From contig NZ_KB850224.1 in the NCBI RefSeq assembly GCF_000369805.1, positions 434,001 to 498,000 of the forward strand: 64,000 nucleotides of DNA, in the 5' to 3' direction. Made by a program: the position numbers and the translations under genes. Below, piece by piece: positions 7,706 to 17,845 of this stretch; the first letter of the stretch is position 1; each line of letters opens with the position of its first letter. The stretch comes from Acinetobacter sp. NIPH 2100. GTDB taxonomy: Bacteria > Pseudomonadota > Gammaproteobacteria > Pseudomonadales > Moraxellaceae. Below the pieces are notes generated by a model, which saw only the letters and a program-made list of their open reading frames with translations, did not search any database and had not been told where the DNA came from.

Positions 7706-9799
7706 ATGTCAATGTTTAATATCATTCGTAAAGAATTCCAATTTGGTCAACACCAAGTTGTTTTAGAAACGGGTCGTGTTGCGCGTCAAGCAAATACAGT
7801 TTTAGTAACGATGGGCGGAGTGACTGTCCTTGTTGCCGTTGTTGCACAGCCAAAAGCAAAAGCGGGTCAAGATTTCTTCCCGTTAACTGTTAACTATCAA
7901 GAAAAACAATATGCTGCTGGTCGTATCCCAGGTGGTTATGGCAAGCGTGAAGGTCGTGCTTCTGAAGCTGAAACTTTAATTTCACGTCTGATTGACCGTC
8001 CAATTCGCCCATTGTTCCCAGAAGGTTATTTCAACGAAATCCAAGTAACAGCAACCGTTGTTTCTTCTGACAAAACGATGGATGCTGATATCGCTGCGAT
8101 GCTCGGTGCTTCAGCTGCATTGTCAATTGCGGGTACGCCGTTCCGTGGTCCAATTGCTGGTGCACGTGTTGGTTTAATCAATGGTGAGTATGTTCTTAAC
8201 CCGAACTTTGAACAACTTGCTCAATCTGATCTTGACCTTGTCGTTGCTGGTACAGAATCAGCTGTGCTTATGGTTGAATCTGAAGCGAAAGAACTTTCAG
8301 AAGATCAAATGCTTGGTGCTGTACTTTTCGGTCATGACGAAATGCAAATTGCAGTTCAAGCGATTAAAGAATTTGCTGCTGCTGCGGGTGCAGTTGAATC
8401 AACTTGGGTTGCTCCAAGCAAAAATGAAGCACTTCTTGAGCAATTAAAAGCGGCTTTCGAAGCGAAAATTTCAGAAGCATATACCATTGCGGTGAAACAA
8501 GACCGTTATGCAGCACTTGATGCACTTTATGCGGAAGCAGTTGCTCAATTCGTTCCTGAAAATGACGAAACGGGTATTGCTGATGAAGTAAACGAATTAT
8601 TTGAAGATCTTAAATACCGCACAGTACGTGACAACATCCTGTCAGGTAAGCCACGTATTGATGGTCGTGACACGAAAACTGTTCGTGGGATCGATGTACA
8701 AGTGGGTGTATTAGACCGTGCACACGGTTCAGCATTATTCACACGTGGTGAAACTCAGGCCTTAGTTACAACGACTTTGGGTAATACTCGTGATGCGTTG
8801 ATGGTTGATACGCTTTCTGGTACCAAAACTGACAACTTCATGTTGCACTATAACTTCCCTGCATACTCTGTAGGTGAAACAGGTCGTGAATCTGGTCCTA
8901 AGCGTCGTGAAATTGGTCACGGTCGTTTGGCACGTCGTGGTGTTCAAGCTGTTCTTCCTGCAGCTGACCGCTTCCCGTACGTGATTCGTATCGTATCTGA
9001 CATTACTGAATCGAACGGTTCATCTTCAATGGCGTCTGTATGTGGTGCGTCATTATCATTGATGGATGCAGGTGTTCCATTGAAAGCACCAGTTGCGGGT
9101 ATCGCAATGGGCTTGGTTAAAGAAGGTGAGCGTTTCGCAGTACTTTCAGATATCTTGGGTGACGAAGATCATCTTGGTGATATGGATTTTAAAGTCGCAG
9201 GTTCTGCAAACGGTATTACTGCACTTCAAATGGATATCAAGATTGAAGGGATTACCGAAGAAATCATGGAAGTTGCATTAAACCAAGCATTTGCTGGTCG
9301 TATGCATATCCTCAATGAAATGAACAAAGTCATTTCACGTGCTCGTGCGGAAATCAGTGCAAATGCACCGACTTTTGAAGTAATCAACATCAATCCAGAC
9401 AAGATTCGTGATGTTATTGGTAAGGGTGGTGCAACCATTCGTGCGATTACTGAAGAAACTAAAGCTGCGATTGATATCGAAGATAACGGTACGGTACGTG
9501 TATTTGGTGAAACTAAAGCGGCTGCTAAAGCTGCAATTGCAAAAATCCAAGCACTTACTGCTGAAGTTGAACCTGGTACGATTTACGCAGGTAAAGTTAT
9601 TCGTATCGTTGAATTCGGTGCATTTGTAAATATCATGCCGGGTACTGATGGCTTGCTTCACATTTCACAAATTTCGAATGAACGTATTGCGAATGTGACT
9701 GATGTATTGAAAGAAGGTCAGGACATCAAAGTACAGGTTGCAGATGTTGACAACCGCGGTCGTATCAAATTAACGATGAAAGATATTGAACAAGCTTAA
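7706..9799 (+). CDS. pnp: Polynucleotide phosphorylase (PNPase)
   Basis: Phosphorolytic 3'-5' exoribonuclease, core of RNA decay and a partner of RNase E. It has 697 residues, the usual size. Domains in order: RNase PH 1 (about 1-140), linker helices, RNase PH 2 (about 310-540) with RREIGHG and the [17 protein letters not shown] phosphate-binding region, a KH domain with VIGKGG (about 570-576), and an S1 domain with [17 protein letters not shown] (about 635-651). The start at 7706 has AGGA about ten bases upstream; Met3 (7712) is an alternative. A perfect palindromic terminator follows. Confidence 0.98.
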   Translation: MSMFNIIRKEFQFGQHQVVLETGRVARQANTVLVTMGGVTVLVAVVAQPKAKAGQDFFPLTVNYQEKQYAAGRIPGGYGKREGRASEAETLISRLIDRPIRPLFPEGYFNEIQVTATVVSSDKTMDADIAAMLGASAALSIAGTPFRGPIAGARVGLINGEYVLNPNFEQLAQSDLDLVVAGTESAVLMVESEAKELSEDQMLGAVLFGHDEMQIAVQAIKEFAAAAGAVESTWVAPSKNEALLEQLKAAFEAKISEAYTIAVKQDRYAALDALYAEAVAQFVPENDETGIADEVNELFEDLKYRTVRDNILSGKPRIDGRDTKTVRGIDVQVGVLDRAHGSALFTRGETQALVTTTLGNTRDALMVDTLSGTKTDNFMLHYNFPAYSVGETGRESGPKRREIGHGRLARRGVQAVLPAADRFPYVIRIVSDITESNGSSSMASVCGASLSLMDAGVPLKAPVAGIAMGLVKEGERFAVLSDILGDEDHLGDMDFKVAGSANGITALQMDIKIEGITEEIMEVALNQAFAGRMHILNEMNKVISRARAEISANAPTFEVININPDKIRDVIGKGGATIRAITEETKAAIDIEDNGTVRVFGETKAAAKAAIAKIQALTAEVEPGTIYAGKVIRIVEFGAFVNIMPGTDGLLHISQISNERIANVTDVLKEGQDIKVQVADVDNRGRIKLTMKDIEQA

Positions 9800-9820
9800 T
9801 TAAATCACGATCCAAATCTA

Positions 9821-9852
9821 AAAAAGCGCATTGTTTAAACAATGCGCTTTTT
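9821..9852 (+). terminator. Terminator after pnp
   Basis: Perfect palindrome A5-GCGCATTGTTT/AAACAATGCGC-T5. It works in either direction. Confidence 0.9.
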
Positions 9853-9914
9853 TATTAAATGAATGATTGTTATAGCTATAAAAATCCAAAACTATAAACA
9901 TAAATTTTCTTTAT

Positions 9915-9932
9915 ATTAGACATTAGTCTAAT
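9915..9932. promoter_or_regulatory. Inverted repeat upstream of dctA
   Basis: ATTAGAC-ATTA-GTCTAAT, a perfect seven-base inverted repeat about 125 bp before the dctA start. It is operator-like in size; the cognate regulator is unknown. Confidence 0.35.
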
Positions 9933-10057
9933 ACTTTAATTGCAGTCCACACAATTAACGTAGAATTCTCCCACTTTCCGCTCCTACCTGTGTTTATAAG
10001 GTTTTAGATAGACAGTCGGAAGTCTATTTGTCATCTCAATATGAAGGAATATCGCGC

Positions 10058-11377
10058 ATGCACGTCGATCATGTAGCCACAGGTCAAGATGACCAACAGC
10101 CGCCAAAGAAACCCAAATTTTATCAAATTCTCTATGTGCAAGTGATCTTCGCAATTGTTGCAGGGATATTGCTCGGTCATTTCTTTCCTGAATTTGGTGA
10201 GAGCTTAAAGCCCTTGGGCGAAGCGTTCATTAAATTGGTGAAAATGATTATTGCCCCTGTGATTTTCCTGACTGTTGTGACGGGTATTGCTGGGATGAAA
10301 AATCTCGGCAGTGTTGGTCGAGTAACAGGGAAGGCGATGATCTACTTCCTAACCTTCTCAACTTTGGCTTTGATTGTCGGTCTGATTGTCGGAAACGTGA
10401 TTGAGCCTGGTCATGGTCTCAATATTGATCCAAGCACCTTGCACAGTACTAAAGTAGACGAATATGCGGCAAAAGCGCATGAGTCTACGATTACTGGCTT
10501 CTTGATGAACATTATTCCAGATACGTTGGTGAGCCCATTTGTATCAGGTCAAATTCTTCAAGTGCTCTTTGTTGCGGTGCTATTTGGTTTGGCTTTGGCG
10601 AAATCGGGTGATTTAGGTCGTCCAATCACTGATTTCCTACAGCAACTCACTACGCCAGTATTTAATTTAGTCGGTATGTTGATGAAGTTTGCGCCGATTG
10701 GTGCATTCGGTGCGATGGCGTTTACCATTGGTGCTTATGGAATTAGCTCGATTGGTAATTTGATGCTGCTGATCGCAACGTTCTATATCACTGCGTTACT
10801 CTTCGTCATTATTATTTTGGGCGCAGTCGCACGTTATAACGGCTTCTCGATTATTGATCTGATTCGCTATATCAAAGATGAGTTGTGGTTAGTACTTGGA
10901 ACGAGTTCATCCGAAGCAGCATTACCATCGTTGATGGCAAAAATGGAAAAGGCTGGTTGTGAAAAATCGGTTGTGGGTCTGGTGATTCCAACAGGTTATT
11001 CATTTAACCTTGACGGTACGAATATTTACATGACCTTAGCAGCATTATTTATTGCACAGGCTTGTAATATTGAACTGACTTTAACCCAACAGATTACGAT
11101 TCTTTTGGTTGCCATGCTTAGCTCTAAAGGTGCAGCAGGAATTACCGGTGCAGGCTTTATTACTTTGGCTGCGACCCTTTCAGTGGTTCCAGCGATTCCT
11201 GTTGCAGGTATGGCGTTGATTCTCGGTATTGACCGCTTCATGTCTGAATGTCGTGCATTAACCAATTTAGTGGGCAATGCGTGTGCAACGATTGTGGTGG
11301 CAAAATGGGATAATGCTTTAGATAAAGAGCAATTAGACAACGCTTTAAAACATGGTATTGTCGAGAAAGACGCTTAA
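10058..11377 (+). CDS. dctA: C4-dicarboxylate:cation symporter DctA
   Basis: Inner-membrane importer of succinate, fumarate and malate from the DAACS family, 439 residues. Seen: eight or so hydrophobic helices, the serine-rich re-entrant loop [10 protein letters not shown], the substrate-site motif GYSFNLDGT (DctA-type NLDGT rather than the NMDGT of glutamate carriers), and [12 protein letters not shown]. Start ATG 10058 is preceded by AAGGAA at good spacing; an in-frame TTG at 10028 is less likely. It is a single-gene unit with its own terminator. Glutamate/aspartate transport is the main alternative. Confidence 0.9.
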   Translation: MHVDHVATGQDDQQPPKKPKFYQILYVQVIFAIVAGILLGHFFPEFGESLKPLGEAFIKLVKMIIAPVIFLTVVTGIAGMKNLGSVGRVTGKAMIYFLTFSTLALIVGLIVGNVIEPGHGLNIDPSTLHSTKVDEYAAKAHESTITGFLMNIIPDTLVSPFVSGQILQVLFVAVLFGLALAKSGDLGRPITDFLQQLTTPVFNLVGMLMKFAPIGAFGAMAFTIGAYGISSIGNLMLLIATFYITALLFVIIILGAVARYNGFSIIDLIRYIKDELWLVLGTSSSEAALPSLMAKMEKAGCEKSVVGLVIPTGYSFNLDGTNIYMTLAALFIAQACNIELTLTQQITILLVAMLSSKGAAGITGAGFITLAATLSVVPAIPVAGMALILGIDRFMSECRALTNLVGNACATIVVAKWDNALDKEQLDNALKHGIVEKDA

Positions 11378-11391
11378 TTGCTGATATTGTT

Positions 11392-11418
11392 AAAAAGCCT
11401 CCATGTGAGGCTTTTTTT
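11392..11418 (+). terminator. Terminator after dctA
   Basis: GCCTC-CATGT-GAGGC stem with A5 before and T7 after. Confidence 0.85.
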
Positions 11419-11511
11419 ATTTGATGATGTGCTTGCTCTGTAATATGCATAGCTTTTTATGCAGCTTCGTGGCAGCATTTCTTTCATAGCTATTCAAATT
11501 TCTATTGTCCT

Positions 11512-12735
11512 ATGCAGCTTTATTATTTTTATCGCCATAACAGTGAAAATACAATTTTTATTAGTATTGAACAACAAACAGAACATACGCTTGAATTCTT
11601 ATGGGTGGACAGTTTAAGACAAGATATGGTGAATCATACCGAGTCTTGGCAGAAAAAAATGTATGACTGTACTGGACTGGTATTGAATGAATTTCACATG
11701 CGGGATTTACTCAATATTGAGCATCCTTGTGCGTTTGATACCGTTGAAGAATATGATCTCTTGGTGTTTCGCAAGTTAATTAGTCCAGATGACCAGATTC
11801 TCGAAAGTGAGAACGTGCTAGAAGCGCATGAAAGTGTTTTTGGTCTTGCGACAACGCCCATGAGTTTTATCTTAACGCCAACGGTTCTCGTGAGTGTTAG
11901 AGAACAAGGCAATAAGGCGGTAGAAAGCTATATCCAACGTATTCAAATGATTATGGGACGGCCGATCGCAGAGCAGAATAAACCACGTAAATTACCGAGC
12001 ACACCTGCTGATTTATGCTTGCGGTTGCTCAATAGTATGATTGATGGTTATTTGAATTTGCGTAATCCTTTAACGCGTCGGGTTGAATATTGGCAACAGC
12101 AATTGTTACAGGGCAATCGTCGTTTTAAGCAGTGGCATCAACTGTTTCATGAAGATATGGCCTTCCAGCAAATTGAAAACTTGTGTGAGGAGCAAATCGA
12201 AACTCTGCAAGAGTTTAGAGATGAATTGGTCGATAACTATCATCATGTCGTAGGTGAGCATAAACATAAGGCTCAAGACATTCTGTTGGTGCGTTTGAAT
12301 GACCTGATGAGCCATGTGGAACGGGTTCAGAAGCATACCTTACGGTTACGTAATGCGATTCAGTCAGCCATCGATTTACATTTCTCTGCGATTGCCAATC
12401 AAACCAATGAAAACATGCGGATCTTAGCCATTATTACGGCAATCTTTGCACCGCTGACGTTGCTGACAGGGGTCTATGGGATGAACTTTGAGTTTATTCC
12501 AGGGTTGAAATCACCAGTTGGCTTCTGGATTATGCTGGGCGTGATGCTGATGAGTACAGTGGTGTTGCTGTATTATTTTTATCGTCAACATTTGGTTGGG
12601 CGCGGTGAACGTAGTGTGATTGATTTGCTGGCGCAGCAACATCGGCAACGTAATTTTAATCTGTTGTGGTTCTTGGACTATGAACCGATTAAGCAAACGC
12701 TGAAAGAAGTCGAGAAAATGACCAAGCTGAAATAG
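11512..12735 (+). CDS. CorA-family divalent cation transporter
   Basis: A 407-residue CorA-superfamily channel for Mg2+ or related divalent ions. The long acidic, helical N-terminal domain ends in two membrane helices (about residues 303-325 and 341-362). The signature YGMNFEF (GMN) sits at the end of the first helix. The intervening loop is FIPGLKSPVG rather than the MPEL of classical CorA, suggesting the ZntB/CorA-like branch, so Zn2+ or Mg2+ specificity cannot be decided. The gene stands alone and no strong Shine-Dalgarno is visible. Confidence 0.85.
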   Translation: MQLYYFYRHNSENTIFISIEQQTEHTLEFLWVDSLRQDMVNHTESWQKKMYDCTGLVLNEFHMRDLLNIEHPCAFDTVEEYDLLVFRKLISPDDQILESENVLEAHESVFGLATTPMSFILTPTVLVSVREQGNKAVESYIQRIQMIMGRPIAEQNKPRKLPSTPADLCLRLLNSMIDGYLNLRNPLTRRVEYWQQQLLQGNRRFKQWHQLFHEDMAFQQIENLCEEQIETLQEFRDELVDNYHHVVGEHKHKAQDILLVRLNDLMSHVERVQKHTLRLRNAIQSAIDLHFSAIANQTNENMRILAIITAIFAPLTLLTGVYGMNFEFIPGLKSPVGFWIMLGVMLMSTVVLLYYFYRQHLVGRGERSVIDLLAQQHRQRNFNLLWFLDYEPIKQTLKEVEKMTKLK

Positions 12736-12756
12736 TTTGGTCATGCTAAAAATGGC

Positions 12757-13083
12757 TTAATGAAAATGTTTGAGCTGTTTGCGAAGTTGTTGTACTTCAT
12801 CGATTAAATCCAACATGACGGCTACAGCAGACAAACTGGCATCAAAGTCACGTTGCAGGCGATAGGCACGTCGAGCACGGCTCACATCTTCACCAATAAA
12901 TTGATAACTTTGCGGATCCACAGTGATCTGCAAAATATCATAATCAATCAGTTTCAATACCCAGTCGGTGCTTTGACCACATGCTTCTGCAAAGTGTTCA
13001 AGATCAAGTGCCAATTGTTCATCAATGATTTCAACTTGGTAATGACCGTCATATTGAATTTCTTTGTATTGAATGGTTGTCAT
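12757..13083 (-). CDS. cbpM: CbpM, modulator of the CbpA co-chaperone
   Basis: A 108-residue MerR-like helix-turn-helix protein of the CbpM family, which binds the J domain of CbpA and inhibits its co-chaperone and DNA-binding activity. Supporting features are its size, the C-terminal helical segment with LDLIDEVQQLRKQL, and its position 11 bp after cbpA in the same direction. The ATG is preceded by AAGGAG. The two genes are almost certainly one operon. Confidence 0.85.
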   Translation of the reverse strand: MTTIQYKEIQYDGHYQVEIIDEQLALDLEHFAEACGQSTDWVLKLIDYDILQITVDPQSYQFIGEDVSRARRAYRLQRDFDASLSAVAVMLDLIDEVQQLRKQLKHFH

Positions 13084-13094
13084 GATCTTACTCC

Positions 13095-14039
13095 TTATGA
13101 GGCACGTGGTTGAAATGCAGCAAAGGCATCGGCAAATTGTTGATAAGCCTGTTGCTCTTGTTCACTGTGCGCTGGCGGTAAAACAATATTAAGAATCAGA
13201 TATAAATGCCCTGTAGTCTTACTTGGGATGCCTTTATCTTTTAAACGCAGTTGCTGTCCATTCTTGGCATTTTTCGGTAAGTTGACTTTAAGCTGTCCAG
13301 CAGGAGTATGCACCTCAATACTTTGCCCTAAACCTGCTTCCCAAGGGCTGACATCAATGGTTTGATAGACATCGGCACCTTCGACACGAATTCTGTCGCT
13401 ATCTTTGTACTGGATCTCAATGTAGAGATCACCATTTTCGCCGCCGTTAACACCACTCTGACCTTGGCCATTTAAGCGAATTTGTTGGCCTTCCTTCATT
13501 CCTTTTGGAATTTTAACTTCTAAGGTCTTACGTTGGACCTCGGGTTCACCATAGACGTTATAGGTTGGAATCTGTAGCGTAATTTGCTGGGTTGAGCCAT
13601 GATAGGCAATATCTAAATCAACTTGAATACTGGCGTGTTGGTCTTCACCACGATAGCTACGCTGTTGACGTTGAGAACGTTGTTGCCCGCCCCCAAAGCC
13701 TGAGCCAAAGCGTCCAAATAAGTCCTCAAAACCACTAAAGTCAGCACCATCGCCTGAACTCTGGCGATAGAATTGTGAACCATCAAAACCACTTTGATTG
13801 CCTTGTCCAAAATTGGAAAAGCCTTGTGGATGATCCAGCATTTGATCATATTCTGCTTTTTTGGTGCTATCGCTTAGGGTGTCATAGGCGACATTAATCG
13901 CCTGCATTTTGGCTTCGGCATCTGCTTCTTTGCTAATGTCAGGATGATATTTACGCGCCAGTTTTCGATAGGCTTTTTTGATTTCATCTGCTGAGGCATC
14001 TCTGGAAACACCGAGCTCTTCATAATAATTTTTTGCCAT
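13095..14039 (-). CDS. cbpA: CbpA, DnaJ-like curved DNA-binding co-chaperone
   Basis: Hsp40 of class B, 314 residues. Domains: N-terminal J domain (about 1-70) with the DnaK-activating HPD in RKYHPDIS, a Gly/Phe/Gln-rich linker (about 75-125), then two C-terminal beta domains with KIPKGMKEGQQIRLNGQG. It lacks the four CxxCxGxG zinc repeats of DnaJ, which separates it from dnaJ. It stimulates DnaK and may bind curved DNA in the nucleoid. cbpM follows directly. Confidence 0.93.
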   Translation of the reverse strand: MAKNYYEELGVSRDASADEIKKAYRKLARKYHPDISKEADAEAKMQAINVAYDTLSDSTKKAEYDQMLDHPQGFSNFGQGNQSGFDGSQFYRQSSGDGADFSGFEDLFGRFGSGFGGGQQRSQRQQRSYRGEDQHASIQVDLDIAYHGSTQQITLQIPTYNVYGEPEVQRKTLEVKIPKGMKEGQQIRLNGQGQSGVNGGENGDLYIEIQYKDSDRIRVEGADVYQTIDVSPWEAGLGQSIEVHTPAGQLKVNLPKNAKNGQQLRLKDKGIPSKTTGHLYLILNIVLPPAHSEQEQQAYQQFADAFAAFQPRAS

Positions 14040-14180
14040 GATCTATAATAAATATAATGATGTGTTTGTTTCATTATGAAACGAATCCAAGAGATTTCAA
14101 TGGATTCGATTGTATAAGACTTGTTCTGTTTGGCTGAAAGCTCAATGTTGATGAGCTGGTATTGATGTCTGATTTGTCAT

Positions 14181-14792
14181 TTAGACAAAGGTATCAACCA
14201 GACCATAGAGTGCAATCAATACCAGCAGGACACCACACAGACCTAGAATCTTAGGGTAGATACTGCTTTGAGAGAGACTGCGGAAGAACAGATAGACCAA
14301 AGACAGTGTGAGGAAATCCAAGATAATCCAGGTCACAGTCAGTAGACTTAAACTGAAATTGATATTCGGTGAGATATTAATAAACTGCGGGAAAAAAGCT
14401 GAGAAGAAAATAATGTCTTTCGGATTGGAAATCCCCACCAGGAAGCCTTTCTTGAATCCACCATTTTGTGCAGATACGGCTTGAATCGCTGCGGGGTGTG
14501 GTGCCTGAAGCACTTCTTTAATAATGCTATAACCGAGATAGGCAATATAGAGACAACCTAATATACGAATGGCTTTCAGATAGTTTTGATCAATCGTGAG
14601 AAAGCCTTTAAGAATCAGTACTGAAATAAAAATTAGGATTAAAGAAGCGAAGTTGGTGCCAAAAATGGTTTGCAAGGCTTTTTTATAGCCACCCTTAAGG
14701 CCAGCACTGGCCACCAAAATCATCACAGGACCAGGGGTGGCGATCAGCACAACCACACTGATGATAAACAGGAAATATTCGAAGTAATTCAT
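14181..14792 (-). CDS. LysE/RhtB-family amino-acid exporter
   Basis: A 203-residue inner-membrane protein with six predicted helices. Seen: N-terminal ATPGPVMILVASAGLKGGYKKAL, the family signature (xTPGPxxxxx, then G), and the central NPKDIIFF. The family exports amino acids such as lysine, threonine or homoserine lactone; the substrate is not predictable here. It stands alone between cbpA and hslO. Confidence 0.85.
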   Translation of the reverse strand: MNYFEYFLFIISVVVLIATPGPVMILVASAGLKGGYKKALQTIFGTNFASLILIFISVLILKGFLTIDQNYLKAIRILGCLYIAYLGYSIIKEVLQAPHPAAIQAVSAQNGGFKKGFLVGISNPKDIIFFSAFFPQFINISPNINFSLSLLTVTWIILDFLTLSLVYLFFRSLSQSSIYPKILGLCGVLLVLIALYGLVDTFV

Positions 14793-14862
14793 AAGGCAAA
14801 ATTAAGGTCTATGTTCTTGGGAGATTTGAAAATTGTTTTATCGAGTAGACCTTAATACAAAA

Positions 14863-14895
14863 TAAAAAAAGACGGAAGCCCGTCTCTTTTTATTT
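14863..14895 (-). terminator. Terminator after hslO
   Basis: AGACGG-AAGC-CCGTCT stem with A/T tracts on both sides; it can act in both directions. Confidence 0.7.
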
Positions 14896-14911
14896 TTGAA
14901 CATTGGGTAAA

Positions 14912-15787
14912 TTAACTTAAATGTTCACCAAATAACGCCAATGCTTCTTCAGCAGTAAATTCATAGCGTGTATTGCAGAATTGGCAATCCATCTGGATCG
15001 GATTCTGTGCTTCTAAAGTTTCATGTACGGCATGTGCACCGATTTGAATCAATGCATTGGCACAACGTTCTTTCGAACAGGTGCAACCAAACTTTAACTG
15101 CTCCACTTCAGGCAAACGTACTTCCTCTTCGTTATACAAGCGATAGAGAATTTCATTGGCTGATAGATCCGTCAGTTCTTCAGGTTTAAGCGTTTCAGTG
15201 AGCATGGTTAAACGTGGCCATAGATCTTCATCGACCAACTTTTGTTCTTCTTCGTCATTACGAGGAAGGAGCTGAATCAATAGACCGCCTGAACGTTGGT
15301 TATTGGTCGCCAACACAATATGGGTTGGGATCTGCGCAGACAAATCATAATATTGCGTCAAGCAACCTGCCAAGGTCGGTTGATCAAGTGGTACGATGCC
15401 TTGATAGCGTTCGCCGTGTTCAGGTTCAATGTTGATGAATAGCACAGGGTTGGTTAACGCTGCAAGCACAGTACGACTGTCGCTGCCTTCAACGAACCGT
15501 GGATCTTCTTCGTAATCAGCCAAGGCGCGAACTTCACCTAAATGGTTACACTCAGCCATGGCCCATTTAAAGGTTCCATTTGCTTGAATCTGTAAACTAA
15601 TACGGCCACGAATTTTGAGTGTACTGGCAAGTAAGGCTGTTGCACTGAGCATTTCACCTAACAGGCTTTGTACCGCAGGCATATATTCACGTTGCGCCAA
15701 AATAGTTTGAAGCGCTTCTTCTAAATGTACTACTTCACCGCGAACAGGGCAGTCTTCGATAAAAAAGCGTTGGCGTAAATCAGACAT
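14912..15787 (-). CDS. hslO: Hsp33 redox-regulated chaperone
   Basis: Holdase chaperone activated by oxidation in the cytoplasm, 291 residues. The C-terminal zinc switch is present as CTCS (about residues 236-239) and CQFC about 32 residues later, the CxCx27-32CxxC pattern. The N-terminal substrate domain begins MSDLRQRFF. ATG 15787 is chosen because GGAGA lies seven bases upstream; the eleven upstream codons are unlikely to be translated. The gene is monocistronic with a downstream terminator. Confidence 0.96.
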   Translation of the reverse strand: MSDLRQRFFIEDCPVRGEVVHLEEALQTILAQREYMPAVQSLLGEMLSATALLASTLKIRGRISLQIQANGTFKWAMAECNHLGEVRALADYEEDPRFVEGSDSRTVLAALTNPVLFINIEPEHGERYQGIVPLDQPTLAGCLTQYYDLSAQIPTHIVLATNNQRSGGLLIQLLPRNDEEEQKLVDEDLWPRLTMLTETLKPEELTDLSANEILYRLYNEEEVRLPEVEQLKFGCTCSKERCANALIQIGAHAVHETLEAQNPIQMDCQFCNTRYEFTAEEALALFGEHLS

Positions 15788-15906
15788 ATTTTTCTCCAGT
15801 ACCCCCGAAGGGGAAAACAAAGCAACGCTTTGCCTTGTAAAGCACTTCAGGCTTTATAAAAAGGTGCATGGTTATGCAGTCAATAATGGTGTCAGTTTGC
15901 CAAAAC

Positions 15907-17724
15907 TCAAGATGTTTCATTGAGTGAATTTGCATCACTTTGTGTGTTTTGATCATTGCTCAGGCGATCTGATCTTAAAGTTTTTGTGTTTTCAAACAAA
16001 TACTCAAGTTCGGCAATCGCATTCGGATAGCTTTCAATCACATCCTGTTGTTCATGGGCCCAATGCTGTTGGATCAGCAGCAGTTCATCTTCTTGCTTAA
16101 ATTGCTCAATCTGGCGATGTGCTTGTTCAATTGAAAGACCAGTTTCAATCAAGGCCTGTTGCGCCATATCTAACGATGATGCATGAGTTTCACGCCAAAT
16201 ATGTTGTACCCCTAAATCATTGAGTAAATGCGCATGATGGCGATCACGGGCGCGAACAAATAAGGTTAAATCTGGATAGTTCAAACGCAGGTGGCGTGCC
16301 AGATTCATACTGTCTTCAACATCATCGATCGCAAGAATTAGTAATTTACAATATTCAATACCTGCGGCACGTAAGTTCTCGAGTTGGGTAACGTCAGCAT
16401 CCAAGAAACGATGTCCATATTGTTCAATAAAATCGGCATCGGGTTGATTGCTGTCAATCACACTGAATTGTTGGCCTTGCGCGTGCAGAACGCGTGCAAC
16501 CACTTGTCCAAAACGACCAAAACCCAAAATAAGAATCGGGTGTTGAGCAACATCGTCAGGCATCACCGAGACTTGTTTCTGTAAGCTTGGCAAAATTTTT
16601 GAATCAAATAACCAATACAGCACAGGAGTCAGCAGCATTGATCCACATACAATCAGCAAGGTCGGTGCTAAAATCTCTTTTGTCAGTAAATGTTCACTTT
16701 CTGCAAGCTTGAGCAGAATAAAACTGAGTTCTCCACTTTGTGCCAAGGTAATTGCAAATAATGTACTTCGTTTGGCATGCCGTTGCTGATAATAACTGAT
16801 TGCAGCAATCACGCCAGCTTTGATTAAGACCAGTCCGAAGATTGAACCTAGAATCAAGAGCGGAGATTGGCTTAAAGCGTGCAGTGAGAGCCCTAAACCA
16901 ATGGCAAGGAAAATAAGCCCGATCGCAGTATCTTTAAAAGGTTCTACAACACGTTCAATTTCTGTTTTAAATTCTGTCTCTGCAAGGAGCAGCCCGGCGA
17001 GAAATGCGGCAATCAAAATATGGATATTGAGAATATCTATGATCAGAATCACCGAGAGAACGATCAATAAACTCAATACAGGAATAAGCTGGGTACTGTT
17101 TTTACGTGCCAAGAAACGGAAAGAAGGTCGGACCAAATAACGACTCGCTAAAAATAAACCTGAAATGGTGGCGATAATGGCAGCAAAATAAGCAATACCA
17201 TGTCGAGTCGAAGCGGTATCTTCAAGTAAAGGAAACAGCACGATCAAGATGACCGCAATGAAGGTCTGAAATTGTAAAGTGGCTAAGGTTGCTTGCCCCA
17301 ATTTTTGATTGAGTTGTTGTTTCTTTTGTAGCAGTTGTTGCGGTAAGGTGACTGCGGATAATGCTAAGGCAAAACCGAGAATTATGCTTGTCTGTAGCTG
17401 ATTGAACAGTAAAAAACATGCTCCGATCAGAACAAGGGTAATGACTGTGAGTTGTGAGCCGCTATTTTTAAGGATAGCTCTGCGCTCGAGCCAAAGTTGT
17501 TGTGGTCGAAAAGCGAAACCCACAAAGAACATGACCGCAATCATCCCCAAATCTAGTATTTGCTTGATCAGTTGAGGGTCTTCAATCAGACCTGAAACAC
17601 TGGAGCCGAGTAAAAGTCCTGCGATCAGATAACCCAATACAGTATTGGCGGCATAACGTTTTGCGAGTGGAACAAAAATTAGAGTCGCAGCCAGTAAAAA
17701 AATAATCGGTAGCAGTAAAGACAT
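15907..17724 (-). CDS. Kef-type monovalent cation:proton antiporter (CPA2) with RCK domain
   Basis: A 605-residue inner-membrane K+ (or Na+)/H+ exchanger or efflux system. The N-terminal part (to about 380) is a dozen hydrophobic helices. The C-terminal cytosolic part is an RCK/TrkA-N NAD-binding domain with GFGRFGQVVARVL and VIDSN. An acidic, glutamine-rich tail closes the protein, as in KefB/KefC. ATG 17724 has GAGG six bases upstream and is preferred to the in-frame TTG at 17736. Glutathione gating, as in KefC, cannot be confirmed, and no KefF/KefG partner is adjacent. Confidence 0.88.
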   Translation of the reverse strand: MSLLLPIIFLLAATLIFVPLAKRYAANTVLGYLIAGLLLGSSVSGLIEDPQLIKQILDLGMIAVMFFVGFAFRPQQLWLERRAILKNSGSQLTVITLVLIGACFLLFNQLQTSIILGFALALSAVTLPQQLLQKKQQLNQKLGQATLATLQFQTFIAVILIVLFPLLEDTASTRHGIAYFAAIIATISGLFLASRYLVRPSFRFLARKNSTQLIPVLSLLIVLSVILIIDILNIHILIAAFLAGLLLAETEFKTEIERVVEPFKDTAIGLIFLAIGLGLSLHALSQSPLLILGSIFGLVLIKAGVIAAISYYQQRHAKRSTLFAITLAQSGELSFILLKLAESEHLLTKEILAPTLLIVCGSMLLTPVLYWLFDSKILPSLQKQVSVMPDDVAQHPILILGFGRFGQVVARVLHAQGQQFSVIDSNQPDADFIEQYGHRFLDADVTQLENLRAAGIEYCKLLILAIDDVEDSMNLARHLRLNYPDLTLFVRARDRHHAHLLNDLGVQHIWRETHASSLDMAQQALIETGLSIEQAHRQIEQFKQEDELLLIQQHWAHEQQDVIESYPNAIAELEYLFENTKTLRSDRLSNDQNTQSDANSLNETS

Positions 17725-17845
17725 TGAATGCCTCAAATTTTTCTATTTTGTCTAGACTAACTCAAATGAGTCGTCTGTAAAAATATGATCTGAAAAGATG
17801 ATATTGGAAAATGTTCGATAACCTGAACAAGCTTAGACTGAGCTT

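Noticed and set aside
15795..15850. Small CAAAGC/GCTTTG hairpins near hslO and after the ETF-QO gene as a dispersed repeat family
   Set aside because: The shared part is too short (CAAAGCAA..CTTTG) and A/T-biased to claim a repeat element from two copies.
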